A stretch of 64,000 nucleotides of DNA, taken from assembly GCA_032358255.1 (NCBI GenBank), contig JAULBX010015973.1, forward strand, positions 27,508 to 91,507, in the 5' to 3' direction. Below the pieces are notes generated by a model, which ran no database searches, was not told where the DNA came from, and saw only the letters and a program-made list of their open reading frames with translations. The position numbers and the translations under genes were made by a program. The stretch is from Heterotrichella gracilis (Eukaryota > Sar > Xanthophyceae > Tribonematales > Xanthonemataceae). Of the stretch, positions 8,747-20,200 are shown piece after piece (the first letter of the stretch is position 1; every line of letters starts with the position of its first letter).

Positions 8747-11700
8747 ATGGCAGATGGAGGGTCTTTAACCGCGGAATTTGCTGCTAGGCGCTTTGGGTTG
8801 GTGGGCAACACAGCCCTGGTGACAGGGGGGACCAAGGGGCTTGGCAGGGCGATAGTGGAGGAGCTAGCGGGACTAGGGGCGACGGTGGGTGGCAATGCAG
8901 CACAACATCATACATCGGACCAGTATGTTCTAGTGCTTGATGCCACTTGGTGGGGCATGATGGGAGCAAGACGGTGTTTGCCAGACTTGTGGACAAAAAT
9001 AGATGCATGCATGCATGTGGTCCTTGCGCCTTGAGCAAACAGGGAATGCGCCAACATTGCACGGTGATGAACCAAATACGTTTCCCCACAATATTGGACG
9101 GTGGTGTCCCTGGCGCCTAGTCCTGCATGTCCACCAAACACCCTTGCAGCTCGTTGGATATAACTGCAGCCTACCTGCCCCAGACTGCTGTCTTATGACA
9201 AGGTTTCCGCCCGCATCGAACCCACTCCCAGCCCCCGCACCGCCCCATGGGTGTCCCATACTGCTCTCTAATAAGGGTCCACCCTATGCGCACTGAACCG
9301 GCGCCCTCCCACCGCCCCCGCAGGTGTTCACCTGTGCCCGCAACGAGGAGGAGCTACAAGAGGCGCTGGCAGGCTGGGCTGCGCAAGGGCTGGCGGTGAA
9401 GGTGCACAACCCGAACCCTACCACTAAACCCTAAAACCTCAGTCCTGGCCCTGCCTGAGCTCCAGGAGGCGCTGGCAGGCTCGGCTGTGCAGGGGCTGGC
9501 TGTGGAGGTGCTTACTCTAAACCCTAAACCCTATGCGTTGCCCACCATGTACCCCTGTAACCACTGGCGACGACCACAGGGGCTGGGACCAGGAATACCG
9601 CCAGTCCTGTGCTAGATGTATACTGGTACAACGTATCTACACACACCCTTGGTGTTGCACTTGTGCTGTGCATGGGAGATTGCGTCTTCATGCTTTGCGT
9701 TCTCATGCCATGGACTCGCACCCCGTGCCATAAATTGCGGCAGCAGTCAGCATGAACATCAATGAAACCTTGCTATGATAACTTAGCATCCAATCACTTA
9801 CCATCCCATCACTGTGGCGCATGCGCCACCTGATGTGCTTCATGCTGCATCCGCCCCCTTGCAGGGCAGCGTGGCGGATGTGACCGATGCGGCCCAACGG
9901 CAAGCCCTGATGGAGGCTGTGTCATCAGCCTTTAGCGGCCAGATGACGATACTAGGTAGGCAGATGGCTGGTTCGAGGGTTTAGGCTTGAGCAGATGGCT
10001 AATTTTAGGGTGTGGGGAACCCAATTGCTCACCACACCAATGCAGCTGCTTAAGGTCACTAGAGGAATGATAGTGGAGGGGTGGGTGCTTTTCTATTCAT
10101 GAAGGCAGATAAATCAGCCTTGATTTATCTTCAGCTTTGGTATTTTTGGTCAGTTTATCTTTAGCCTTGAAATGAAAAATCCTTATTTTAGCTTTCACCC
10201 TTGCTGGTTCAGGTTTATCTCTATTTTTTCCGTGTGCCCATGAGCGGGCTAGCCCATCGTTTATCTCTATCTTTCAGTTTTTGAGGCCTAATATCCTCAT
10301 CTCTCTGATTTTCGGGCCAATTATCTTGTATATCTGCCTTCATGGGTCGATGCTTTGCTTTTGGGGTACAAGGCCTGCCCCCACTGCAGGATGATAAGAT
10401 GAATTATGGGAAATTCTTGCCTGTCCAAGTCCCCCCCTATGATTTGATGCTGAAGCTCACATCCGACCCTGAAGAGTTTCCACCTCGTAGTGAACAAAGT
10501 GGGCACCAACAACATCAAACTATCAACCCTAAACCCTTTTCCCTTGCAGTGAACAACGTGGGCACCAACATTCGCAAGGCCAGCGCCGACTACACTCCAC
10601 AGGAGTACAGCAGCATCATGGCAACCAACCTGGATTCAGCCTTCTTTATGACACAGGCAGCATTCCCCCTGCTCAAGGCATCTGGCAAGGGGTGTGTGGT
10701 GTTCAACACATCGGTGGCGGGGGGGCCAACTGCGATGCGCAGCGGGAGCATCTATGCCATGACTAAAGGTGGGGGGGCATTTGGTGATGGTGATTGGGTG
10801 GGGGGTGCAGCCATGCCCAGGTAGCGGTTTGGGCGCACCAATGGGCATCGGTAGGAGATCGATAAACCCATGCTCTTTCCGAGAAATAGGAACATTTGGG
10901 AGGGATTTTGAACATATATGCCCATGGAGATTGAGGTTCAGTTGCACCATTTGCGGCAGCGCCAAACTTGCTGCTTCACATCCATTGGCCCCCATGCTCT
11001 ACCCCCAAAAAAACTACAAACCCTTACAAGTGCCGATTGGCCTCTTGCAGCCGCGCTGAACCAGGTGACCAAGAACCTAGCCTGCGAGTGGGCTGGGCTG
11101 GGCATTCGAGTCAACTCGGTTGCCCCCTGGTACATGGCCACACCCCTGGTGGAGCATCTGCTGTCTGATGAGGCCTACCTCAAGGGGATTGTGGACAGGA
11201 CGCCGATGGGGAGGGTGGGGCAGCCAGAGGAGACGGCAGGTAGGGCCAGGCCGACACAGAATGTTTAGGTATCATGTGCGTGCATGGTGGGTGTCTTGCT
11301 CTAGGGTGCGTTTCATCTTCTGAATGTGGGTACCCCTAGGGTGCGTGTCCATTGTTGGTGCATGTTTGTACTTGGGGCGGGTCCTAGTAGGTGCCACTGG
11401 TTGGGCGCGACGGCCGCCGCTAGCAGTGCGCATGGAGTGCGCTCTATCCTAGTGATGGTGATCGGCGTTGGTCTCATGTATGTTTGCATGTGAATGCTTG
11501 CCATCATTGAAACTTTATCACGGATGCTGCACTCGATATAATCGACGCCTGCAGGTATATATAGGATCCATGTATACAGGCCTTGCGCACCACGGTCGCC
11601 ACCTCACTGTTGCATCCACGTCCCTGTTTGGCGCCTGTGTCCATTTAGCGGTGGATATGGTGCTGAGCCCCTTGAACCCATGCTCCCACCCAGGTGCAGT

Positions 11701-11788
11701 GGCCTTCCTGTGTTCGCCTGCCGCATCCTACATCACTGGCCAGATCATCCAGGTAGATGGTGGATACTCAGTCATGGGTTTCTATTGA
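8747..11788 (+). CDS. Short-chain dehydrogenase/reductase, tropinone-reductase-like
   Basis: Exons 8747-8884, 9324-9401, 9865-9955, 10550-10768, 11051-11239 and 11694-11788 sum to 810 nt, or 269 residues, the normal length of a classical SDR. The Rossmann cofactor motif is TGGTKGLG near residue 27. Further classical SDR motifs are NNVG (residues 104-107), the catalytic Ser in NTSVAGG (about 157), and YAMTK (Tyr171, Lys175). The C-terminus [16 protein letters not shown] is typical of tropinone-reductase-like plant and algal SDRs. The enzyme should be an NAD(P)H-dependent, soluble oxidoreductase acting on a small ketone or alcohol; the substrate cannot be read from sequence. Two of its introns contain copies of adjacent exon edges beside telomere-like tracts, and a 247-bp MITE-like element sits in intron 3. 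Confidence 0.9.
9350..9535 (+). repeat. Exon 2 tail duplicated with telomere-like tracts
   Basis: The last about 53 bp of SDR exon 2 (from GAGGAGCTACAAGAGGCGCTGG, about 9349-9401) recurs in diverged form at about 9458-9511, including the GGTGC splice-donor edge. Each copy is followed by telomere-like sequence (ACTAAACCCTAAAACC after the first, CTAAACCCTAAACCC after the second). Confidence 0.75.
10098..10344. mobile_element. MITE-like element with 14-bp terminal inverted repeats
   Basis: Perfect 14-bp terminal inverted repeats bound a 247-bp AT-rich, non-coding segment: CATGAAGGCAGATA at 10098-10111 and TATCTGCCTTCATG at 10331-10344. Just inside the left end is a strong hairpin, AGATAAATCA paired with TGATTTATCT. 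The interior repeats a TTTATCTxTA motif several times. The composition differs sharply from the flanking GC-rich intron. No clear target-site duplication was identified. It is intronic in the SDR gene. Confidence 0.6.
10488..10570 (+). repeat. Acceptor and exon start duplicated around a telomere-like tract
   Basis: The sequence TAG followed by TGAACAAAGTGGGCACCAAC (10488-10510) is a near copy of the true acceptor and exon 4 start, CAG followed by TGAACAACGTGGGCACCAAC (10547-10569). Between them lies AACCCTAAACCC. The first copy has an in-frame-compatible AG and could act as a decoy or former 3' splice site. Confidence 0.7.
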
Positions 11789-12599
11789 ACAAGATGGCGT
11801 TGCTCTGCGCTCAGCAAGTGTCTGCACTTGGATGCCAGTGGTTGGATGCGTCCATTGTGGATAGGCTCGAGTTGGATATGGATGGCCATTGCCTTTCACT
11901 CACAGACAGTCTGCAGGGCGCGAGATCGTGGCTGTAGTCCGTAGCCATGCAGTGATTCATGGCAGCCTATACAGACTGGAACACGCCGTGCGGCGCATTG
12001 GACACATGGACAGACTATACTAGACTGACAGTCAATGCCGCCATATGCACGCCTTTGGCGTTTGTTTTGTTTTCTCTTATTCATGTCAAGTGAATATAGC
12101 AATTGACAATATAATATTGTCAATAATTGCAATGACTTACTGAGGGTCTAGTAGACAACTGTAGTCTACTTGTAGACCACCGTCAACACTGCTGACAGTT
12201 TGTCGCAGACTGCTGCACCTTGACAATAGTTGCTGACCATCATTGATTGGTGTGAACAACAACAATTGTCACACAGTGGCAGTGCCCACTTCATAAAGTT
12301 ATACTTAGTATACTCTGTGTCACAACAACAGAGGATCTAGTGCACCATCTAGAAGTATACCACAAATCCCGATGGCTATTTTTAATTGTCCAGGCTAGTA
12401 AGTACAGTACGTTGTCAAAGCAGCCCTGCATTGCTACGGCACAAATATTGTTTGCCTCTTCTGACCTGAATTCAGAATGTTAAAACCCTCAATGTTCTCA
12501 CACTCAGGATGGATTGCATGCAATGCCAGGAACGAAAGGCAGAGTGGTATGAGAATAGGCACAGTGCCCTCGGGTGGGGTCAGTCATCATATCATACCA

Positions 12600-12960
12600 T
12601 AATGGGTGCCACCGATATCCAGTGCCGACACACTTTTAGTCCTTGACAACAGGCTCTCCCAGACCCTTGCGGTGAAATCAAAGAGGACTCCCAACTCCGC
12701 GCTCCCAGGCGCTCCAGGGCAGCGAAGGTGGACATGGAAGCAACGGCAACATGATTCACTCGCACTCCATCAGATGCTAGATTCTATGCACAGGGTGCGC
12801 AGGCGGGTGAGTCGTTAATACTATTAGAGAAGCAAGACGGATTCAATATGAGGTCCAAGCACCCCCCACCGGCTAAGTATTTCAGGCTGCAGGTGGACAT
12901 CTTGGAGCCCCAGGGATGTGAGGTCTGTCAGCTGCTCAAGTGCTGGCACCAAACCCGGCG
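12600..12960 (-). pseudogene. Fragment of an LRR gene related to the one at 36532-38281
   Basis: On the minus strand a short frame reads VPALEQLTDLTSLGLQDVHL. It aligns with VPTMEQLTGLTSLDLQNISI in the plus-strand LRR gene. Downstream on the same strand, nucleotide blocks equivalent to the TLSTLTGLERL and ELDII segments of that gene are recognisable, in the same order but with indels and stops. No continuous reading frame survives. This is best explained as a decayed, inverted copy of the same family. Confidence 0.6.
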
Positions 12961-13599
12961 GCGCTGCGCCGCCGATGGGCCATCTAAGTAGTATTTGCAC
13001 TGACGTAATTTACAGACGCAAATGGCCTAAAGGAAACAGCCCGAGATATATGTATCATACTATCTATTATCATATTAGATTCTATAATAGCCTTTTGACT
13101 GCGAAGGGTTTGACACATCATCCTGTTCTTAATACGATATTCCTGCATACACTCATTTTTGCCCGGTTGGTATCATGGCCACATTATGCAAAAGTTGAAT
13201 GTGCTAGTCACAACACGCATGCTTGAAAAAAGTGATTATTTTTCCATGCATATTGAATTTCCCAAAGGTAGCCAATTCATGATCCTAAGTGTCTCTTTTG
13301 TTCTCAACGCACCCAATCCCTAAACTGTTACCCCGAACCCTGAAAAAGGGATCAGCTGCAGTATTCAACAAAACCAAACACAACAATAAAGCCCAGGGCC
13401 CAACAAATTTCCCAGACTTGCCCTTCAGGCTTTTAATACAAAGTACTGCCTGTAAACTTCACCCGTACAGGCCATAGAGGAACATTTGAAAAAAGCCTCA
13501 CAAACATGCAAGCATTGTAAGCTAAAAGCGGCAGGATCTTAATGAAATCGCATCATTCGCACAGGCCATAGAGGAACAACTAACAAGGCCTCACTCTAT

Positions 13600-13910
13600 G
13601 CAACCTCTGAATCCTACACATGGATTTGATTCAAATAGCCTCGTCTTACTCCCTGGTATGCAACCCCAAACCCTCTTAATCATGGCATTGTAGAGGTCCT
13701 CAAGGGTCCACTGGTCCAGCATCATTAAAGCCCCAATGTAGTGAACCAGCTTCAACTTCTCCATGCTTAAACAGTCAATGATTTCGGCAAAATGGTCAGC
13801 AGGTGGGCTGCATTGCCACCAGAGCCATCCTCCAGCTGCTTCACTGACGTGGCAACCTGTGTCAGAAGCCTCTCCACCTCAACGTCCACCTGCTAAACGT
13901 CCACCTGCAG
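13600..13910 (-). other. Possible coding remnant, unidentified
   Basis: Two overlapping minus-strand frames look protein-like: VEVERLLTQVATSVKQLEDG (about 13895-13790) and, in another frame, EKLKLVHYIGALMMLDQW (about 13765-13700), ending at a stop near 13600. They would need a frameshift or an unseen intron to join. At the 5' end an acceptor-like GCAG plus GTGGACGTT is present twice in tandem (13888-13912). No family was recognised; this may be a pseudogene. Confidence 0.25.
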
Positions 13911-14253
13911 TCAGAGAACCACACTGCTATAAAATCATGATGGGGTTGCGGATGGATCATGTGCTGTGGCATGCATACGGTGTCACGCCTAACAGGGGTA
14001 TGGGATAGGATGCACAATATTATAATGATGACCCTGCGCGTAGGGGTATGGAAAAAGTCCGACTTAAAAAAATAATTTACTAGATTCCAGAAGGCCAAAT
14101 GGTGCAAAATGGTTTCAGAAACGATACGGCAGCAGCTGGGTGCAGTTTGAGACTATCAACAAAACGTGCAACCACAGGACTTACAAAATTGGTCTACTTG
14201 GAAGCTGTAACCTCCTCCTGAGTTGGCTCCCCACGCTGTGGCTCTTGGATGTT

Positions 14254-15895
14254 TTAAGCAGGATTGGTGGACCCAAGCTCCGCAAAGATGACCAGCGTAC
14301 CCACGAAAACCCCTGCTCCAATGCTGACTGCAGCCTGGAGATAGCAAAGAGAGACCTTTAAAAGGAGGAACAGGGGAAAAGGACAACGCAAGGAGGGTTG
14401 GGGCAGGCTAGTTATACCAATAAGGGAGCACGCACCTGTTGCCAATCAGGCCAGGTCCCAAAGTCCTCAAACACCGCCTCAGGCGCATAGGATCCAGCCA
14501 TACCAGCGACACCAGCTGCCAGCCCACCAAGTGTAAAAGTTTCAGCCGCAGCAGTCTTGAGGAACAGTTGAAAATAGTTGGGCTTGGTTGCCTGCACAAA
14601 AGCAAATTAGCACAAATAATAAACAAATGAGCCTTTGTAGGTGGGGGCGGTGACGGCACAAACACTGTGTGCCACTGGTGGCTGGCTGCCTGTGTGGTTT
14701 GGCTGTTGACCTGGTCTTCTCAGGCCCAGGGCTTAGGCTCACACGAGGGCGGGGGTTTGCTGAGCCGCTGCACAGCGTTCCGGCATGGTGCACCCTTGAG
14801 AGCCTGCGGGGGTGCTCTCCCTTCACCAACTGTGACAGGGGCCACTCCACAAAAAGCCAGGTCACTGAGTGTCAAATGGAAACATTTGGCATACACGACT
14901 GACGGCACACAGGCATGCCCTGGCCTTGGAAACAAAATGATTGGTTTCAAGTATGTGTTGCAGCAAGTGTAATCACCGACACAGTGCTGTGTCAAGGGCA
15001 ATCCAAATCATTTCAAACGTCTCAACAGATGAAACAAATTGTAACTTTTAGGCACTGCCCTATGCTTTGCTGTCTACCCAAAGGCGCTGCCATCCCCAAG
15101 CCCACAGTTACCCGGTCTCCTCCTCCGTCTTTGTGAGGAACACGCTGATTCCCCTGACCTGCCAGAGAGTGTCGGTCACGTCCTCCACGGGCCACACCTC
15201 CAGCGGCCACACCTCGCCAGTGTACAGCTGCAGCCTCACAGCAGCTTTGCGGGATGAGGCCATTCCCTCTGGCATGCTGGTCAGCAGGTACTCTTGCAGC
15301 GCCTGCTTGGCCCCGCCAGGGACACCTTCCAGCTGCTCAACCAGCCTTGGAAACGTTTCGAGGAGAACCCCGCCCTCGTACACGCTGACCTGCAACGTAA
15401 TTGTTCTTCTCAGCGGCTGGCAGTGCCAGGATACTGATGCAGCACCATTGCAGCGTTCACAGGGAAGGACCAACAAAAGGTGCCATCTATAGTTAGAAAC
15501 CAGGCAAAAGCTGACAATAACGTACCGTGACACTGCGGTACCGGTTGCGCTGTTCCTCAATTGTGGGTGTGATGGAGATGGTAGTGGTTCCCTCAGGTTG
15601 CCCCAGGCAAGCTGTTGTCCCCTGGGTGCGACCCTGAATGCCGCTTCTCCTCCTGTACCACAGGCTGTGGCCTCTCCTACCAAGTTGGTGATGAAGACTG
15701 AGGATCTATGTAACAGACATTAGTTGTGAGGAAGACTACAGCAACCACATTGGTAACGGGCTGTTAAAAACACAAAACATTATGCGTTTGTGCACAGACA
15801 TATGGTAGCTGACAGCCTACATACCGCTTTGGCCTGGCCCCGCTGGCATGGCACAGGGTGGTCTGGGAGTGTAGAACGCTCCGTGAAGGTATCAT
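14254..15895 (-). CDS. Unidentified 236-aa protein, predicted plastid membrane protein
   Basis: The model is exons 15825-15895, 15526-15697, 15159-15389, 14436-14591 and 14254-14334. All are GT-AG and sum to 711 nt, or 236 residues. The N-terminus MIPSRSVLHSQTTLCHASG and the Arg/Ser/Gly-rich stretch after it are transit-peptide-like. A soluble middle domain contains TISITPTIEEQRNRYRSVTV and VYEGGVLLETFPRL. The C-terminus has two candidate membrane helices, TLGGLAAGVAGMAGSYA and VSIGAGVFVGTLVIFAEL, separated by an acidic/aromatic linker (FEDFGTWPDW). This suggests a thylakoid or envelope protein with a soluble N-terminal domain. I do not recognise the family, so no function is assigned. Confidence 0.65.
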
Positions 15896-17292
15896 GCTCA
15901 CCAAGGTAAGCAGTCTGCAAGCTCGCAGTCACGCAGAAACAACCTGTGCACAGTCAGTGAGGCTTACTGCAGGGCAAATGCATGCAACCTCGTGGTGAGT
16001 GGCAACCAACCTTGCAACATGCAAACTGACACCAAAACCCTGGCTTACCTTCTGAGGCAAATGGGTTGCGGGAAACTTGATACCACCCGGAATAGCCAGT
16101 GATGATGTTTGGTTGGCGCAAGCAGGGACCTAAGGGACCCCAGTACACAGGCTTGTGGCAACCCTGCTGTTCACAACCCAACCCCGATGCCCACAGGTGG
16201 AAACTGCAAGTATACCGTCGGCAACTGCTCCCAGGCGGAAACTGCAAGTATAATGCGTGGATACGGGTGAATTATGAACAATCCAGGTCCTTGAATACAG
16301 TTGCAAACGCTGCTATGTGGGCGGTGGGCGTTCACACCCAGGGGGAGACTCTGTGAACGGGAGACTTGTGTGGGTCTTGGATGGATACGTGACCGCAAGC
16401 CTAGAGTTTAGGGGCCCTGAATTGTCAGTGAAAGTCTTCAACCATCGGCTGGGTAACTTCTGCGTTTGGTAACCGGCGTTGCCGATACCCCACTTGTGTT
16501 GACTATTGTGTTGAATATGCAAGCATGGCCCATAGTCGGCGACCTGTGACAGGCGCTGTTAAAAACACACGATACTGCACAATTGCGCTAACATATCTTA
16601 CTAAACATATCATGTCGTGGAGCACTCCTGCTCACATGCTTCACAGCACACATTGCATGCATGCATGCCGCTGCCATTGCATTACCAATGCAATTGCATG
16701 CCAATGCCAATGCCAGTGCATGCATGCCGTGTGTTATCAATGCTTGCACAGTTGATAGTTTAGCGCCCACATTATGATACTCACAAATGTTCATACATAC
16801 ACTAGCATTCCTTGCGCACTTTGCTGTCTATGGCAGGCTGCTAGGTTGCATGACTTCCAAGTTTAACCCCGAGGCAAACCAACTGATTGCTCTCTGTATT
16901 TTTCCCTGTTCTCTTTGTCCTCCTACGATCATCTGTTCTACAGTACTTTGGCCAGGAGCTTGCAACCACAGCTCTGGCAACTTGACCAAAAATGGCGGTT
17001 GCTGCCCTCGGCAACGAATCAAAGTCCTGGACCAGCACCAACACACCGCGTGCTCTATTTGCAAGATCCCCAGCAGGCCACTCACAAAGCTGCCTCACTG
17101 AAGCCTTAAAAAGTAAGGCTTTCTTATGGTTTACAGTCTCTTGCATTTGTACAAGAAAACAGGAGTAAAGGTGAAAAAAGCATGAAAAAAATCGTTGCTC
17201 AGAAAATGATTCTCCAACTATTTTGAACTGGACTGTGTTACACCAAGTGGCCGTTCCCGCTCCCAACGCCAAATCCTTTGCCCACATCCCCA
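15896..17292. other. Intergenic region
   Basis: The stretch lies between the 3' end of THADA and the 5' end of the unidentified plastid gene, both on the minus strand. It holds a 19-bp direct repeat (GGAAACTGCAAGTATA core) at about 16198 and 16235. A dense block of GCATGC and CAATGC motifs lies at about 16655-16730, an unusual cluster for promoter or repeat origin. No coding exon was recognised. Confidence 0.45.
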
Positions 17293-20200
17293 TCAATTGT
17301 GCTGTCGGTCCAAAAGATACAGGCACTGTAAATCCCCGTCCAGCACGGCACAATCCCAGCCACCATCCCCCCTCTCCACCCCCCATGCCTCGAATACCCT
17401 GTTGAGGGTCACCACCAAGGTTGGCTGCACCGGCACCTGCTCCAAGCACTGGGCTGCCGCCTGCAGCGCCCCCGCCACCACACCCACATGCTGCGCAGCG
17501 CCCAGGTGTTGCGCCAGGGAGTGAAGTGCAATGAGCATCTGGTTGAAGGGGAGGAACACGTCCGGGTGGTTGGCGATGCTGCCGTACCACTGGCACCGCT
17601 CCTGCACCTGGGGCAGCTGGGTGCACAGGGCTACCAGGTCCTGCACAAGTCAAGGGTGTGGTCAGTGTCAGGATGAGCACAGTGATCGAAAATCATGCTG
17701 TTAAATCACACGGATTTGCTTAATTACGTGATATATTAATGTCCTCTTTGATTGAATACCCCAGCTGTGTGTATGGAAACTTTTGAATGCAGGGATGAAA
17801 CAAATGCAATCCCGGGGACCATGCGGTCTTGTCTATCTGCCTCACAATCCCGGAGATTTACGGCGCACATTTTAAATACATACACAGAATCCGCCCGCCC
17901 CCTCACCTGCGCCACAGCCTCCAGGTACATCCCCAGCGCCTCATCGTGCCCCCCCCACCCCTGGTCCACCCCGCCCCCCACCAGCGCCTCCGCGGCCAGC
18001 TGCGTGAGCAGCATCCCCTCCTCGTGGTGGTTGTCAATCTCCCTGTCAAACAGCTTGCGCACCATGCCGGGCTGCCAGTCGCGCAGCTTGTCATGCAGGG
18101 GGTTGGAGGAGCGGGAGCCTGAGGGGAGGAAAGGGGGTAGAGGTCAGGCCGGGACGCGGGTGCAATGTGGCGGGCTTTTCGCTAGTCTGTTCCGTTGTGG
18201 CCCTCCTAAGATGCAGTGCATGTCCTAATGTCTAGGGGCAGGCATGCCATGCCCTCAATGCTGCGATCTGTCAATCCAGCCGGGTTTTGCGCCTGCAATA
18301 TGATGCACCAATTGCTGGGCCGCCTGCGATCCTGCATGATGACTGTCGCCCAGAACCGTGATTGGCACATCATGTGACCAGCAACATATGTGAACGCACC
18401 CTTTGCTATCAGGGGCAAGAGCCACTACCCTTGGGCAGCAGGAGGTAGCGCACCTGACTGCACCAGCCCCCCAGCCACAAGCTCCAACCCCCCTGGGGCA
18501 TACACCCACACCAGCAGCTGCACCAGCAGCGCCTGGCTGCCCCCAAGCCGCCGCGCCAGCACCCCCACCACACTCCGCTCAACGTGCTCCACATGCGCAG
18601 TCAGCATGCTCTCAGGGCACCCCAGGCCAACCAGTGCGGCTGCGCCCATGCGGCAGGCACTGCCTCGCACAGACGGGTCCTCGTCTTCCAGCAGCTTGAC
18701 TGCTGTGGCCCATGCGCGCACGGTGGCGGTTTCCAGCCAGTGTGGGGTGGTGGGTGGGGAGCAGGGGTTAAGGGTGGCATTTGGCAGTGCGGTGAGGAGC
18801 CCTGTGGGGGGTGGGGGATGGGGACTTACAGGATGTGTGCTGGCATCTGCGGTGACAACTTGGGAAGTGGACATGCCAAGGGGTGAATACACAAGCTGGC
18901 ATCAGCATGGATGCGGGCAAGGATTGACATGGCTGTACCATCCATCACTGAAATAAAACACTACTAGATAGGAACAAAAACATATAATGTCACAAATCCA
19001 GTATTTTAAACCGCACGCACCACTTCTCTGCAGCGCCTCCACCGCCCCCAGCCTCGCCTCCCCCGTCAGGCCTGCATCGCTGTTGTCCTCAACAACATCC
19101 AGCACACACTCCACAGCCTGCCGCACCCCCTCCCCTTGGCACCCGTCATCTTCCCTCCCTTGCTTTCCCTCCAGTGTGGTTTCCAGAAGGGGGTGTAACA
19201 GCACACCCAGGCAGGGGATGGCTTGCTGGTGCACCAGTGGGTGGGCGGGGCTGTCCAGGATACCCTTGACTAGGGTGAAGGCACGCAGCGTGGAGGTTGC
19301 ATCGTTGGCGGTCCTGTGGGGCACAGAGGGTGTGGCATGATGCAATGCTTGGGGACATGTTGCCGAAATAGTGGAATAGATAGTGCTTGTTAGTGCTGGA
19401 TTATACCAGATGTGGACTGTTGTATGCATAATTGGCACAGCTACTTACAAGCTGTGTCCACTTGATCCAACGCCTCAAGTGATGAGCTCCACTAGGATTA
19501 TTGCAGTGCAGTAATTGACCATAGGGCCTGTGTAGCATGCCAGATTTGCTGGCACATGTCGCACCTGTGGGTCTCAGGCAGCATGCAGAGCAGCTCCAGC
19601 GCCCTCCGCTTAGCCTTGTGGTGCGTCTCATGCACCGCCCTGCTCAGCATCATTTCCAACAGCGCTCCCCTTGGGTCCAAACCCAGGAACTCCAGCTGAT
19701 CGCCACCTGTCACTCTCCGAACCAGCGCCTTCAAGGTGGCTGATCGAACCTCGTAAAATGGGGAGGTGAGGCAGGCTTCTATGTCTGTCTTTGTGACGCC
19801 ACCGCAGCCTAGGGTTTTGGTGATGCTCTGTAGGGTTTTGCTGAACAGAAGGGCAGCTGTTCGCTTGAGCCAAACGGAAGTTGTAGGGTTTTTGGCCTCT
19901 GCCAGGGTTTTGGGGTTTAAAGCTGCCAGGGCGGTGCTCCTGCACAGAAAAAGAAACATTACTGTGATTGCTGGGCATGTTAAATGAATGATAAGAAGGC
20001 CATTCATTGGGGATAACGGTACTTAACGTGTAATGAAGGTGCGCATGGCACTCGAGGCACAATAAACAAGCCATGCTAGTTAGGTGCATGAGAAGGAATC
20101 AACAGGTACATGGCACCATTACAATCTTTCAGCAACCACACACCATAACAACGGCCATCACACCTGCATCCCCCTTGCACTACAGAACAGCAATTGATTG

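Larger units (their letters stand above)
11789..14253. other. Intergenic region with relics
   Basis: Between the SDR stop and the next gene no intact gene was recognised. Contents are an imperfect palindrome at 12102-12122 (TTGACAATATAATATTGTCAA), a minus-strand LRR gene fragment at about 12600-12960 and a GC palindrome at about 12957-12973. Weak minus-strand coding remnants at 13600-13910 are annotated separately. The rest is AT-rich and featureless to the eye. Confidence 0.5.

Noticed and set aside
12606-12818. Plus-strand 70-codon ORF
   Set aside because: It lies antisense to a recognisable decayed LRR fragment and shows no coding features of its own.
12957-12973. GC-rich palindrome as a transcription terminator
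   Set aside because: Intrinsic terminators are a bacterial feature. The context is eukaryotic and there is no downstream T-run or gene end here.
17752-18228. 158-codon plus-strand ORF
   Set aside because: It overlaps antisense to a THADA exon (17906-18118) and its intron. Composition is explained by the minus-strand gene.
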